Assembly: GCF_964253085.1 (NCBI RefSeq)
Contig: NZ_CAXUQH020000001.1
Coordinates: 2,356,001-2,420,000, forward strand
DNA from: Paenibacillus_E sp964253085
GTDB lineage: Bacteria; Bacillota; Bacilli; Paenibacillales; NBRC-103111
Direction of reading: 5' to 3'
DNA length: 64,000 nucleotides
In this document: positions 9,102 to 18,324 of the stretch, one piece after another
Layout of the letters: each line of letters starts with the position of its first letter
How positions within the stretch are numbered: position 1 is the stretch's first letter
The notes under the pieces: generated by a model
Database searches by the model: none
Told to the model about the DNA's origin: nothing
The model's input: the letters and a program-made list of their open reading frames with translations, nothing else
Made by a program: the position numbers and the translations under genes

Positions 9102-10859
9102 ATGGGATTAGGATTTGGGTTTAAAAAGTCAATATGGCTAGTTGGCTTACTCTCTCTGCTGCTGGCATGTACGACATTTTCATTTGTGAAATCAGCCCAT
9201 GCCGCAACGCAAACCTATTATGTCGATATTGATACGGGTGTGGATGCCAGCGGTTATGGAACCAGTCCCAGTACACCTTTCAAGAATATTCAATATGCCG
9301 CTGATTTAACGAATCCGGGTGATACCGTATATGTCATGAATGGAACCTACTACAAGACCAATGATCAGTTTGTATTTCAAGTTACACGTTCCGGTAATGC
9401 CAGTTCCACCGGGGGGGACATCAATTTCCTGGCCTATCCTGGACATCATCCGAAGCTCAAAGCCATTGATGCGTGGAACCACATTGTTGTGAACGCTTCC
9501 TATATCAAAATCGATGGCTTCGAAATCGAAGGAGATAACGCCAATCTAACCCTCAGCGATGGCGAAGCGAGATACAATCACTTTATACAGAACGAACCAA
9601 CAGCTACCATTGATTGGAACTATGTACGTAAAACACAAACGAATGGCATCTATATTAAGCCTGCAACCGGGACGACGAGTTATCCCCACCACGTTGTAGT
9701 TTCCAATACGATTGTTCATGATGTGCCTGGGGGAGGCATAAGTGTTGAAAAGTCTGATTATGTGACCATTGAGCATAATACGGTTTACAATAACTCATGG
9801 TACACACTCTATGCGACCAGCGGTATCTCCATCCTTACTCCGAAAGATGCGGATACCAATACAACGACCTATCGTAACGTAATCCGAAACAACCGGGTGT
9901 ATAACAATAAAACATTGGTGAAATGGGAACAAACACAAGATTATTCGGATGGCAATGGCATTATTATTGACAGTACCTTGAAAGAGCCGGCTTATACCGG
10001 AAAGACGTTGGTAACGAACAATCTTTCCTACTTAAATGGGGGTTCAGGTATACACGCATATCATAGTGCTGATGTGGATATCATCAACAATACAGCCTAT
10101 AACAATTCTGCCCAACTGGATTATGGGGAAATATTCGCCCAATCCTCCGATCATGTTAATCTTTTTAATAATATTCTTGTTGCAAGAACGGGGCGAAATA
10201 TAAATACAAACTTTAGCAATACCAATGTGGTTACAAACTATAATATTTATGCCAATGGAAACCCAGTTGTAAGTGGACCTAACGACATTTGGGCAGATCC
10301 CCTCTTTGAAAACGCGATAGGAGGAGATTTTCAGGTACATATCGGTTCGAAGGCGATTGATACGGGTTCGAGTACGTTAGCACCGGCCAATGACTTCAAC
10401 TCCAACACGCGGCCAAGAGGAGCGGGGCCTGATAGAGGTGCCTATGAGAGTCAAAATTTGATTGGCAATCCGAGCTTTGAGTGGGGTAACGCGAATGGAG
10501 GCTGGGTGAAAGAGCAGAATAGCTCAGGCATTTCAATTCAAAACACAGGTTCTTACACGGGAACCTATAAAGCTGCCTTCAACACAACAGCACTCACTAA
10601 GTTGTCCCAGACCATAACTGCGCCAACGACAGCAACTTACACAGTTACAGCGTACGTAATTACGAATATTGCAAGTAATGTGAAGGTTGGAGTGGATGTA
10701 GCAGGCATTAATCAAGCACAGTCAACCGTTACAACGGGAGGATACAAAAAAAATACATTCACAGTTACAGCTTTAGCTGGTCAAACGATCAAGGTTTGGA
10801 TCAGTGCCCCTCAAACAGCAAGTGGATGGGTTGGGATCGATGATGTTTCGGTTATGTAA
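9102..10859 (+). CDS. Secreted PL9-like beta-helix lyase with C-terminal CBM
   Basis: A 585-aa exported protein 30 bases after the large lyase, with an AAGGAGGAG site. Signal peptide at residues 1-34 (ends AHA-A). Residues about 38-440 form a right-handed parallel beta-helix whose landmarks match the upstream protein: YYVDIDTGVDASGYGTSPST, NPGDTVYVMNGTYY, NSWYTLYATSGISI, VKWEQTQDYSDGNGIIID. Residues about 450-585 (NLIGNPSFEWGNANGGW to GWVGIDDVSVM) form a beta-sandwich carbohydrate-binding module of CBM4/9-like character. The two proteins look like paralogues with different accessory domains, likely cleaving pectate outside the cell for the importer at 593-4068 (inferred). Confidence 0.82.
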   Translation: MGLGFGFKKSIWLVGLLSLLLACTTFSFVKSAHAATQTYYVDIDTGVDASGYGTSPSTPFKNIQYAADLTNPGDTVYVMNGTYYKTNDQFVFQVTRSGNASSTGGDINFLAYPGHHPKLKAIDAWNHIVVNASYIKIDGFEIEGDNANLTLSDGEARYNHFIQNEPTATIDWNYVRKTQTNGIYIKPATGTTSYPHHVVVSNTIVHDVPGGGISVEKSDYVTIEHNTVYNNSWYTLYATSGISILTPKDADTNTTTYRNVIRNNRVYNNKTLVKWEQTQDYSDGNGIIIDSTLKEPAYTGKTLVTNNLSYLNGGSGIHAYHSADVDIINNTAYNNSAQLDYGEIFAQSSDHVNLFNNILVARTGRNINTNFSNTNVVTNYNIYANGNPVVSGPNDIWADPLFENAIGGDFQVHIGSKAIDTGSSTLAPANDFNSNTRPRGAGPDRGAYESQNLIGNPSFEWGNANGGWVKEQNSSGISIQNTGSYTGTYKAAFNTTALTKLSQTITAPTTATYTVTAYVITNIASNVKVGVDVAGINQAQSTVTTGGYKKNTFTVTALAGQTIKVWISAPQTASGWVGIDDVSVM

Positions 10860-10894
10860 AATCTCAGTTGAATGAATAAATTAAGCATATGGGG

Positions 10895-10930
10895 AAGCCT
10901 TGCGAGAAATCGCAGGGCTTTTTGGTTTTT
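10895..10930 (+). terminator. Rho-independent terminator after lyase genes
   Basis: AAGCCTTGCGA / TCGCAGGGCTT stem with a GAAA loop, then TTTTGGTTTTT. It ends the lyase operon and separates it from the sigK-like cassette that begins about 35 bases later. Confidence 0.8.
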
Positions 10931-10959
10931 GGGAATTAATCTGGTGACTTAATTTATTA

Positions 10960-12225
10960 GGTTACCTTGCTTCGTGTACACAACCTCAAAAAATTCGACA
11001 ACACAGGGGAAGATTTGGAAGATTTGATCTCCATCGGGACAATCGGTTTGATCAAAGCCATCGAATCCTTCTCCCCAAACAAAGGGACAAAGCTGGCGAC
11101 TTTTGCTGCACGTTGTATTGAGAATGAGATTCTGATGCATCTGCGTTCTTTGAAGAAAACGCGGAAAGATGTGTCTCTGCATGATCCGATCGGAACGGAT
11201 AAAGAGGGGAATGAAATTACGCTGATTGATATCCTCGGCAGCGAGGCAGATGATGTGGTGGACGCGGTGCAACTCAAGATTGAGAAGTCGAAAATTTATC
11301 GGAATCTGGAGATATTGGACGACCGGGAGAAAGAAGTCGTAGTCGGAAGGTTCGGGTTGGAGCTTGGCGGCGAGGAGCGGACGCAGCGGGAGATTGCGAA
11401 GGAGCTGGGTATTTCGCGTTCGTATGTGTCGCGGATTGAGAAGCGGGCGTTAATGAAGCTGTATCATGAATTTTATAAGGCGAAGCGGTAAAAGAATTCA
11501 ATAGAATTGAATCGCATTCTTCATTCATTTGGTATCAAATAATGGAGGCGAAGACAATGGCAGCCTTAATCCAAATTGAGCATGTCAGTAAATTTTACTA
11601 TATGGGCAACGAGACGATTCGAGCGTTGGATGACATTTCGCTAGACATCGCTCAGGGTGAGTTTGTCGCTATTATGGGCCCATCCGGCTCAGGCAAGTCC
11701 ACTCTGATGAATATTATTGGCTGCTTGGATGTTTCGGACGAAGGTCTGTACGTCCTGGATGGGAAGCAGATTCACTCGCTGAAGGATTCACAATTGGCAG
11801 AGATTAGGAATCGGAAGATCGGGTTTGTTTTCCAAAGCTTTAATCTATTACCGAGGTTAAGCGCATATGAGAATGTGGAGTTACCATTGATCTACCGGGG
11901 AATGACAAGGAAACAACGAGAGCCGCTTATATTAAAGGCGTTGGAAGCTGCAGATTTGCTTGATCGTCGGAAGCATTTTCCGTCTGAGCTCTCAGGAGGA
12001 CAACAGCAACGTGTTGCGATTGCACGCACGCTGGCAGGAGATCCGCCGATTATTTTGGCGGATGAGCCAACAGGGGCACTGGATTCGAAGACGGGTGCGG
12101 AGATCATGGATATTTTCAGGCGGCTGAATGAACAGGGGCGGACGATTATTGTGATTACGCATGATCGGCAGGTTGCGGAGCAGGGGAAGCGGGTTGTGAG
12201 GTTCAGAGATGGGCAGTTAGTTCAT
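10960..12225 (+). repeat. sigK'-ATPase cassette, copy 1
   Basis: First of three copies of a module of about 1.25 kb: a 5'-truncated sigK-like gene, a conserved spacer containing AATCGCATTCTTCATT, and a YknY-like ATPase gene. The other copies are at about 22308-23600 and 45134-46385, all on the same strand. Homology to the other copies begins abruptly around the TTAC[C/G]TTGCTTCGTG word just before the sigma reading frame; sequences further upstream differ. No terminal inverted repeats or transposase were seen. Confidence 0.8.
10967..11491 (+). CDS. Truncated SigK-like sigma factor, copy 1
   Basis: 174 residues matching sporulation sigma factor SigK from inside region 2.1 to the C-terminus: LKKFDNTGEDLEDLISIGTI (2.1-2.2), FAARCIENEILMHLRSLKK (2.3-2.4), then the region 4 helix-turn-helix TQREIAKELGISRSYVSRIE. 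Full SigK is roughly 230 residues, so some 55-60 N-terminal residues are missing. A stop codon lies at 10958-10960, so TTG 10967 is the only plausible start, yet no ribosome site precedes it. The product is identical to those at 22313 and 45139, although the DNA differs at many third-codon positions, which suggests selection on the protein. It may be a functional partial sigma or an unexpressed relic of a very conserved gene. Confidence 0.6.
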   Translation: MLRVHNLKKFDNTGEDLEDLISIGTIGLIKAIESFSPNKGTKLATFAARCIENEILMHLRSLKKTRKDVSLHDPIGTDKEGNEITLIDILGSEADDVVDAVQLKIEKSKIYRNLEILDDREKEVVVGRFGLELGGEERTQREIAKELGISRSYVSRIEKRALMKLYHEFYKAKR

Positions 12226-12228
12226 TAA
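11557..12228 (+). CDS. Orphan ABC ATPase, YknY/LolD-MacB type, copy 1
   Basis: 223-aa cytoplasmic ATPase with Walker A GPSGSGKST, Q-loop FVFQSFN, signature LSGGQQQR, Walker B IILADEP and H-loop THD. The family (YknY, LolD, MacB) pairs with an FtsX-like permease that extrudes peptides or lipoproteins, but none is encoded here: the next gene is an AraC regulator. An ATG at 11542 is in frame but contains the GGAGG site (11544-11548); ATG 11557 is 8 bases after it. The gene follows the truncated sigma gene by 65 bases, as in the other copies. It may work with a permease encoded elsewhere. Confidence 0.8.
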   Translation: MAALIQIEHVSKFYYMGNETIRALDDISLDIAQGEFVAIMGPSGSGKSTLMNIIGCLDVSDEGLYVLDGKQIHSLKDSQLAEIRNRKIGFVFQSFNLLPRLSAYENVELPLIYRGMTRKQREPLILKALEAADLLDRRKHFPSELSGGQQQRVAIARTLAGDPPIILADEPTGALDSKTGAEIMDIFRRLNEQGRTIIVITHDRQVAEQGKRVVRFRDGQLVH

Positions 12229-12255
12229 ATAGTGTACGAAATATAAAAGAAATGG

Positions 12256-12288
12256 AAAGAGCCTTGCGATAAATCGTAAGGCTCTTTC
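12256..12288 (+). terminator. Rho-independent terminator after ATPase copy 1
   Basis: AAAGAGCCTTGCGA / TCGTAAGGCTCTTT stem with TAAA loop, ending in CTTT. It closes cassette copy 1. Confidence 0.75.
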
Positions 12289-12414
12289 TGTGTACGCCCA
12301 TTTCGGAGTTCGAGTGCTTTTTTCTTACATGAAAAAGAAATGTCTTATTTTGTCGTAAAAAGAAATAAAAATTCATACTGTTAATTGTGCAATAAAATAA
12401 AATTTCAAAATCTA

Positions 12415-12443
12415 TTGACCCTCTAATTCTTTTTCAATAGTAT
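12415..12443 (+). promoter_or_regulatory. Sigma-A-type promoter of the AraC sensor-regulator
   Basis: TTGACC (12415-12420), 17-base spacer, TAGTAT (12438-12443), in an AT-rich stretch 67 bases before the start of the regulator gene at 12510. Confidence 0.55.
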
Positions 12444-12509
12444 AAAACAATAGTCATTCTAATAATTGGATACAAGGATGACAACTTAACAGGGGAGGGG
12501 GCGATCGAG

Positions 12510-14687
12510 ATGGCCATTTCTAAGGTGCATAAGTTCCGATTAGCCCTTTTTTGGCGGCTTTTCACCAACTATTTCATTGTTATTTTGATTCCCGTTATTG
12601 TTGCCAGCATCCTTGCTCATGTGCTAGCAGTTCGTACGATTGAGAAGGATGCCGAAAAGCTCAATGATGTCGTCATTAGCCATTTCTCCAAGCAAACCGA
12701 TACAGCTTTAGATTCACTCAAAACCAATATGATCAACATGCTCAGCTCCTCGAATTTAACAGGTCTTCTCAGAGTCGTTGACGATTCCAGGGAAAATCAG
12801 CAGCGCTCCGATCAGTTTCATGCCCTTAGAGAACAGTTGATGAAGCTACAGTCGGACAAGTTGGTATCTAAGGTGTTTTTATATTTTTCCAATCATGACC
12901 TGGTAGCGGATGTCGATATTTATACGGATAAATCCTACTATTTTAATATGACTTACCCGCTCGATGAGCAGCAGAAAGTAGATTATCTTTCCCATTTTAC
13001 CGGTAAAAAAATGATGGATATCGTGGACTCGAGCTCGCTCGGCATGTCGGCCGTTATGAGCTATCCGTTTAATACGGAAAATCCAGAGGTTTATTTGGTC
13101 GTGCATTTTGATCAAGACAAGCTGAAAGAACAAATTTCCATTCCTGAGAAATGGGTTACAGGTACGGCGATTGCTACTAGCCAAGGTGAAATTTTGAATC
13201 AGCACGGCCTGACGGATAAAGAAGTTAAAGCTGTGCTGGCGCATACGCGTTCAAAGGTGATTGAATCACAATTTCTGGTTACGGATGAAATCGCCATGTC
13301 ACTGGTGAAATCCCGGTTCAACGATGCTTGGTATTATGTTACGATCGCAGATCTTCGTACCTTGATGAAACCAGCTTATATGACAAGATTGATAAGTTGG
13401 GCGTTTCTCGTCTTTTTTCTCGTAGTAGGCAGCGTTGTCTCGTATTATTTGAGCCGACGGTTGTATCGTCCTATTCAAGAAATTACCGATGAAAATAAAG
13501 AACTGTCACAACGGATGAACGGCATGTTCCCCTTGATGCAGGAGTTTTTTATTACCAAAATTTTGCAGGGAGAATATCAAGACGAGCTGTCCATCGCTTA
13601 TTATGCGAAGGAAATTGATTTTACCTATGACAAGCAGGCGATGCGTACAGTGCTATGTATTGCATTCCACTACAATGCGGAGGTGTATGACCGGCTGTCG
13701 GAGACGACGAAGTCATTCATGTTCGTGGAAATCAAAGAATTGATTCGCAAGTCCACCCCTTCGATGGTCTGGTTATGTCAGACGAAACCGGATGTGTTAG
13801 CATGCGTTGTCACCCATGATACGTTCCTGCATCTAGGGGCGGAAGAGGCTGCAGATATCACGAAATTGGTGCTGGAATCGTACAGCCAATATTTCAAAGC
13901 AACGATTGGCATCGGGAAAACCGTGAACGCGGCAGAAGAGCTGCATGAATCGTATGAACAAGCCTTATCTGTACTGCAGAATCGCGGATTGGATGCCGAT
14001 GTGGAAATATGCCGGGGACCTCTGGTAGGGGAACGGACGCAGTGGGAAAGCTTTTTATCCGTACAGGAAGTGAACCGCATCTTCAACCAGCATAAAACCA
14101 AGGAATATGAGCGGTTGCTGGAGTCTGTGCGCGAGAAGCTGGAGGATGGGAAACACAAGAATGCGACCGCCATGCAGGTAAAATACTTAAGTACGGACGT
14201 ACTGAACACATGGATTCGTGCTGTTGAAACGGAGCACAACGATTTTAATGTGCCTTTTTTTTCTAGCTTGTACGATCGGCTCCATAGCTGCATGACGTGG
14301 GACGAATTAGAGCAAAGTTTCTTTGACATCCATTGTGTTTTATTCCGAACGGAAGAACCCCATCAACGCACACAGCAGTTTTCGGAGATTCTGGCTTATA
14401 TTCACGAGCATTATAACGAGGAGCTTTCGATTGAATATTTTGCAGGGCTCCTCAACATGTCGAACGGGCATTTCAGCCGAACCTTTAAAGAAGCAGTGGG
14501 CGAGAAGTATGTGGAGTATATTGCTAAGTACAGGCTTATGAAAGCGAAGCAATTTTTGCTGGAGACAGATATGAAAATCGATGACATCGCGGAGAAAGTT
14601 GGCTACTGGGGCCGAAATTCGTTTATCCGAACTTTTCGCAAATATGAAGGCATCACGCCGGCCAAATATCGTACGATGCATCATTAA
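12510..14687 (+). CDS. Membrane-anchored AraC-family regulator
   Basis: 725-aa one-protein sensor and transcription factor. Membrane segment near residues 15-38 (YFIVILIPVIVASILAHVL), an extracellular Cache-like sensor to about residue 285, a second membrane segment near 293-313 (WAFLVFFLVVGSVVSYYL), a cytoplasmic linker, and a C-terminal AraC double helix-turn-helix from about 625 (NEELSIEYFAGLLNMSNGHF, IDDIAEKVGYWGRNSFIRTF). GGGAGGGGG precedes ATG 12510. It is followed by a terminator and then an LplBCA-like transporter on the same strand, so it most likely activates that transporter on sensing its ligand (inferred). Confidence 0.88.
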   Translation: MAISKVHKFRLALFWRLFTNYFIVILIPVIVASILAHVLAVRTIEKDAEKLNDVVISHFSKQTDTALDSLKTNMINMLSSSNLTGLLRVVDDSRENQQRSDQFHALREQLMKLQSDKLVSKVFLYFSNHDLVADVDIYTDKSYYFNMTYPLDEQQKVDYLSHFTGKKMMDIVDSSSLGMSAVMSYPFNTENPEVYLVVHFDQDKLKEQISIPEKWVTGTAIATSQGEILNQHGLTDKEVKAVLAHTRSKVIESQFLVTDEIAMSLVKSRFNDAWYYVTIADLRTLMKPAYMTRLISWAFLVFFLVVGSVVSYYLSRRLYRPIQEITDENKELSQRMNGMFPLMQEFFITKILQGEYQDELSIAYYAKEIDFTYDKQAMRTVLCIAFHYNAEVYDRLSETTKSFMFVEIKELIRKSTPSMVWLCQTKPDVLACVVTHDTFLHLGAEEAADITKLVLESYSQYFKATIGIGKTVNAAEELHESYEQALSVLQNRGLDADVEICRGPLVGERTQWESFLSVQEVNRIFNQHKTKEYERLLESVREKLEDGKHKNATAMQVKYLSTDVLNTWIRAVETEHNDFNVPFFSSLYDRLHSCMTWDELEQSFFDIHCVLFRTEEPHQRTQQFSEILAYIHEHYNEELSIEYFAGLLNMSNGHFSRTFKEAVGEKYVEYIAKYRLMKAKQFLLETDMKIDDIAEKVGYWGRNSFIRTFRKYEGITPAKYRTMHH

Positions 14688-14691
14688 AGGA

Positions 14692-14727
14692 TAGAGACTT
14701 CATTTTTTTCGAAGTCTCTATTTTTTC
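14692..14727 (+). terminator. Rho-independent terminator after AraC regulator
   Basis: TAGAGACTTC / GAAGTCTCTA-type stem with a T-rich loop, followed by TTTTTTC. It separates the regulator transcript from the transporter operon. Confidence 0.85.
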
Positions 14728-14874
14728 TTCCAGCACCATTAAACGGCCGGAAAACCGCATGAAATCGGGCTTGCAAAAAAAGAGACATGAGGTAATTATG
14801 CGTGCTTTACGGTTAAGCCCCGCTCTTTGTATAGTAAGGCCATCAACTTCCGCAAGGAGGAGGGGGGAGGCAGT

Positions 14875-15795
14875 ATGATTCAGCAAAATGGGATAGGGTA
14901 CGTATTGAAGAAGCATAGAGCGCTATATTTGTTAATGCTGCCGGGGATTTTATACTACATCATTTTCAAATACGTGCCTATGTATGGAGTCATCATTGCC
15001 TTTCAGGATTATTCGATCGGCAGAGGCGTTTTGGACAGTAAATTTGTAGGCTTTAAACACTTTATTGAATTTTTTTATGTGAATCCGGATTCCTGGAAGC
15101 TGATTCGTAATACGGTCATGTTGAATGTCTATGATCTCCTCTTTCATTTTCCGGCGCCGATCATTCTGGCTATTTTATTTCATGAACTTAAGAACAAAAT
15201 GTTTAAACGCATCGCACAGAGCATCAGTTACATGCCGCACTTTCTATCAACAGTCGTTATTGCTGGAATTCTGGTCACGTTCCTGTCGCCACAAACCGGT
15301 ATCATTAATTTTTTGCTGGTGAAGGTGTTTGGGATGGAACCGATTCTATTTCTTGGGCTGCCTGAATGGTTCAGAGCAATCTATGTCTCCTCAGAAATAT
15401 GGCAAAAAATCGGGTGGGGAACGATTCTGTACTTGGCAGCTATCGCTGGGATTGATCCAACCCTGTATGAGGCGGCGAAAATGGATGGGGCGAACCGTTA
15501 TCACCAAATGCGCCATATTACCTTCATTGGTATGGTACCTGTGATGATAATTCTGTTCGTTCTGACTCTGGGACATTTTATGGAAACAGGCTTTCAGAAA
15601 ATCTTGCTGTTATACAACTCCATGAACTACGAAACTTCAGATGTGATTAACACGTTCGTCTATCGGCGCGGGATCCTGGATGCAGATTTCAGCTTCGCAA
15701 CAGCGGTCGGATTATTTCAGTCCGTTATCGGTCTTATTCTCGTCATTGGTGCAAATCGTATAGCTAGGAAACACTCAGAAACAAGCCTGTGGTAA
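14875..15795 (+). CDS. Sugar ABC transporter permease, LplB type (operon 2)
   Basis: 306-aa membrane permease with LYLLMLPGILYYIIFKYVPM near the start and the EAA loop EAAKMDGANRYHQMR. The start at 14875 follows a very strong AAGGAGGAGGGGGGAGG stretch; an in-frame TTG at 14827 lies upstream of that site and is rejected. It overlaps the ribosome-site region of the next permease, so the two are translationally linked. It is first in an operon with permease, binding lipoprotein, amidohydrolase and Rieske protein. The cargo is unknown; the last two genes are unusual for a plain sugar operon. Confidence 0.9.
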   Translation: MIQQNGIGYVLKKHRALYLLMLPGILYYIIFKYVPMYGVIIAFQDYSIGRGVLDSKFVGFKHFIEFFYVNPDSWKLIRNTVMLNVYDLLFHFPAPIILAILFHELKNKMFKRIAQSISYMPHFLSTVVIAGILVTFLSPQTGIINFLLVKVFGMEPILFLGLPEWFRAIYVSSEIWQKIGWGTILYLAAIAGIDPTLYEAAKMDGANRYHQMRHITFIGMVPVMIILFVLTLGHFMETGFQKILLLYNSMNYETSDVINTFVYRRGILDADFSFATAVGLFQSVIGLILVIGANRIARKHSETSLW

Positions 15796-15809
15796 AGGAG
15801 GAATCCTAT

Positions 15810-16670
15810 TTGAAAATTAAACAGTCTATAGCCTCCAGAATTTTTGACACATTGAACTATACGGTTATGATCCTTCTTATGATTGTGATGATATATCCAT
15901 TAGTCTATGTGTTCAGTGCCTCGATTAGCGACAATGCACTGGTGTCAAGCGGTGATGTCCTTCTTTTGCCCAAAAAAGTAACGCTGGTAGCCTATAAACA
16001 GTTGGCAGCTAACTCAGATCTATGGGTCAGCTACTGGAATACGATCCGCTATACGGTCGTTCATGTCATTCTGACCTTGATTACTACGGCAGCTATGGCC
16101 TATCCGTTAGCGAAGAAATGGCTGCCCGGCCGAAAATTAATCCTGATGATGGCCGCGTTTACACTACTGTTCAGCGGAGGGATGATCCCAACGTTTCTCG
16201 TTGTGCAGAAGCTCGGCTTGTTGAATTCGATATGGGCCATCGTTCTGCCTTCGATGATTAGTACTTGGTATTTATTTATCATGCGGACATTTTTCGAAGC
16301 TTTGCCAGAAGAACTAGAGGATGCAGCAACGATCGACGGTTGTTCCTCCTTGCAGGTGCTGCTGCGAGTCGTCATGCCACTCTCGATGCCCGTCATGGCT
16401 ACAATCGGACTATTCACAGCTGTGAACCAGTGGAACGCCTTCTTCGATGCCCTCATTTATTTGAACGACCGCTCTATGTATCCGCTGCAAATTATGCTTC
16501 GGAACATTCTGATAGCCGGTACAACGATTCAAGGTGAAGGCGATATGAGCCTGCTCCAAACGATGAAGTACGCCATCATTATGATGGCTACGCTCCCGAT
16601 CCTATGTGTGTATCCCTTCATCCAGAAATATTTCGTTCAGGGGACAATGATCGGCGGTATAAAAGGGTAA
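15810..16670 (+). CDS. Sugar ABC transporter permease, LplC type (operon 2)
   Basis: 286-aa permease partner of the gene at 14875. Start TTG 15810 lies 7 bases after AAAGGAGG (15795-15802), which overlaps the stop of the preceding gene; the in-frame GTG 15789 lies before the site. Typical LplC landmarks are MIVMIYPLVYVFSASIS, LLFSGGMIPTFLVVQKLGLL, EEALLED-like EAA loop EELEDAATIDGCSSLQV, and the C-terminal QGTMIGGIKG. It forms the channel with the LplB-type subunit. Confidence 0.9.
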   Translation: MKIKQSIASRIFDTLNYTVMILLMIVMIYPLVYVFSASISDNALVSSGDVLLLPKKVTLVAYKQLAANSDLWVSYWNTIRYTVVHVILTLITTAAMAYPLAKKWLPGRKLILMMAAFTLLFSGGMIPTFLVVQKLGLLNSIWAIVLPSMISTWYLFIMRTFFEALPEELEDAATIDGCSSLQVLLRVVMPLSMPVMATIGLFTAVNQWNAFFDALIYLNDRSMYPLQIMLRNILIAGTTIQGEGDMSLLQTMKYAIIMMATLPILCVYPFIQKYFVQGTMIGGIKG

Positions 16671-16742
16671 GATCCGATTGCGACTTGTGCTAGTGACTAC
16701 GGTAGTAAAGCAGCCTTTTAAACACATTGGGGAGGTTTTTTC

Positions 16743-18308
16743 ATGAAAAAAAGAACAGTAGCAGCAGCACTATCGGCCGTAATGCTTTCCAGCTTGGTCG
16801 CAGGTTGTACGAGTGAATCCAAGGATACACCGGCATCAGGGGATACGAAGAAAGGGGAAGTGGCGAAGAAGCCGATCACCTTTTCCTGGCTGGCTTATGA
16901 CCGTCCGGAGGGGAAAGTGCGTCAAGACTGGGAAATTTTCAAGGAAATTGAAGCGAAAACTGGCGTGAAAGTGGAGTTTCAAGTGGTTAGTCAGGAAGGC
17001 CTGAAAGAGAAGAAACAGATCATGATCGCGACCAACGCGGTTACAGACTTCATTCAGGTCGATACACTAGAAGGCAGACAGCATGGGCCAGACAAAGTGT
17101 TTCTGAACCTGAAGGATTACATGGATAAATCCCCGAATATGAAGGCGTTTTTCGATAAATATCCGGAAGCCAAGGCCGTTGCCACAGGAGCAGACGGAGG
17201 GATTTACACTGTGCCAGTTATCGAGGGTGATGCCGAAGGCAAAGGATTCAACTTTATCTGGTATACCCGTAAGGACATTATGGATAAATACGGTTTGAAA
17301 GCGCCGACGACACTGGAAGAATTCTACCAGTATCTAAAAACTCTGAAAGAAAAACAGCCAGATACGTACCCATTGATCAATAATGCAATCGTTGGCGATA
17401 CAGGGCTATTCACGACGTTCGGCAGAGCCTTCACAGGTATTCACGGCTTCTATAACGTTGATCCTGCTACGGATAAATATGCATTTGCGCCTTATCATAA
17501 AGGGTATAAGGATTCTCTCATCTTCCTCAACAAACTGTTTAACGAGAAATTATTGGATCCTGAATTCTCAATGATCACGCAAGCGCAGTGGGAGGAGCGG
17601 ATTCTTAAGGGGAAATCACTGGTTACTTTCTTCTGGAAGGCTGATCTAGAGACTCTTATGGATAAGGGGCGCAAAGCAGGAACGGCTGATTACACGCTGG
17701 ATGCAATTCCACAGTTCGCTGCTGATGGCATTAAGAACTATCAATTCTCGCGTTCTGTTGTAGGGGCTACGGGTCGTGCGATTTCCGCCAAGGTCAAAGA
17801 TAAAGACAGAGCGGTTCAGTTCCTCGACTACCTGCTTAGTGAAGAAGGTTCGAATTACTTATCCCTCGGAATCGAAGGCAAAACGTATACGAAGGAAAAC
17901 GGCGTACCTGTGTACAACAAGGATTTCGGCGCGTCGCCATTTACTACACTGCGGAAAGATTGGGGCGTCTGGTATGACATGGTCACCCTGGACAATGCCA
18001 AATCCCGTGCTGTATGGGAAAGCGGCTTAAGCGATAAGAGCAAAGCGATTAACAAGCTCTATGCACCGGTTATTATCCCGGCACCGAAGCAGATTGTTAA
18101 AACAAGTGAAGAGCTGGAGCTGGAAAAATCAAAACTGAACAATTTGAACAAGTATTTGGAGCAAAAATTGACTGAATTCGTGTCTGGTAAAACGCCGATT
18201 AACGATAAAACATGGCAAGAATTTATTGATCAAACGAAAAAGCTAGGCGCAGATGAACTGTTGAATATGTACAATGCCGCTTACACTCGCACATACGGTA
18301 AAAAATAA
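16743..18308 (+). CDS. Extracellular binding lipoprotein, LplA type (operon 2)
   Basis: 521-aa lipoprotein with signal MKKRTVAAALSAVMLSSL and lipobox VAGC. The long family-1 binding-protein fold includes YTVPVIEGDAEGKGFNFIWY and RKDIMDKYGLKAPTTLEEFY, which are LplA/YtcQ landmarks. A GGGGAGG site precedes the ATG. It provides substrate specificity for the permeases at 14875 and 15810. A 31-base hairpin (18325-18355) lies between this gene and the amidohydrolase, which may set the ratio of binding protein to downstream enzymes. Confidence 0.9.
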   Translation: MKKRTVAAALSAVMLSSLVAGCTSESKDTPASGDTKKGEVAKKPITFSWLAYDRPEGKVRQDWEIFKEIEAKTGVKVEFQVVSQEGLKEKKQIMIATNAVTDFIQVDTLEGRQHGPDKVFLNLKDYMDKSPNMKAFFDKYPEAKAVATGADGGIYTVPVIEGDAEGKGFNFIWYTRKDIMDKYGLKAPTTLEEFYQYLKTLKEKQPDTYPLINNAIVGDTGLFTTFGRAFTGIHGFYNVDPATDKYAFAPYHKGYKDSLIFLNKLFNEKLLDPEFSMITQAQWEERILKGKSLVTFFWKADLETLMDKGRKAGTADYTLDAIPQFAADGIKNYQFSRSVVGATGRAISAKVKDKDRAVQFLDYLLSEEGSNYLSLGIEGKTYTKENGVPVYNKDFGASPFTTLRKDWGVWYDMVTLDNAKSRAVWESGLSDKSKAINKLYAPVIIPAPKQIVKTSEELELEKSKLNNLNKYLEQKLTEFVSGKTPINDKTWQEFIDQTKKLGADELLNMYNAAYTRTYGKK

Positions 18309-18324
18309 ACGCGTTGGCGCTGCA

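Noticed and set aside
10967..11491. Skin-type (SigK-intervening) element as explanation for the sigma fragments
   Set aside because: In B. subtilis the break lies much later in sigK, near the GNEI codons. Here the fragments begin in region 2.1, and no recombinase gene is near any copy.
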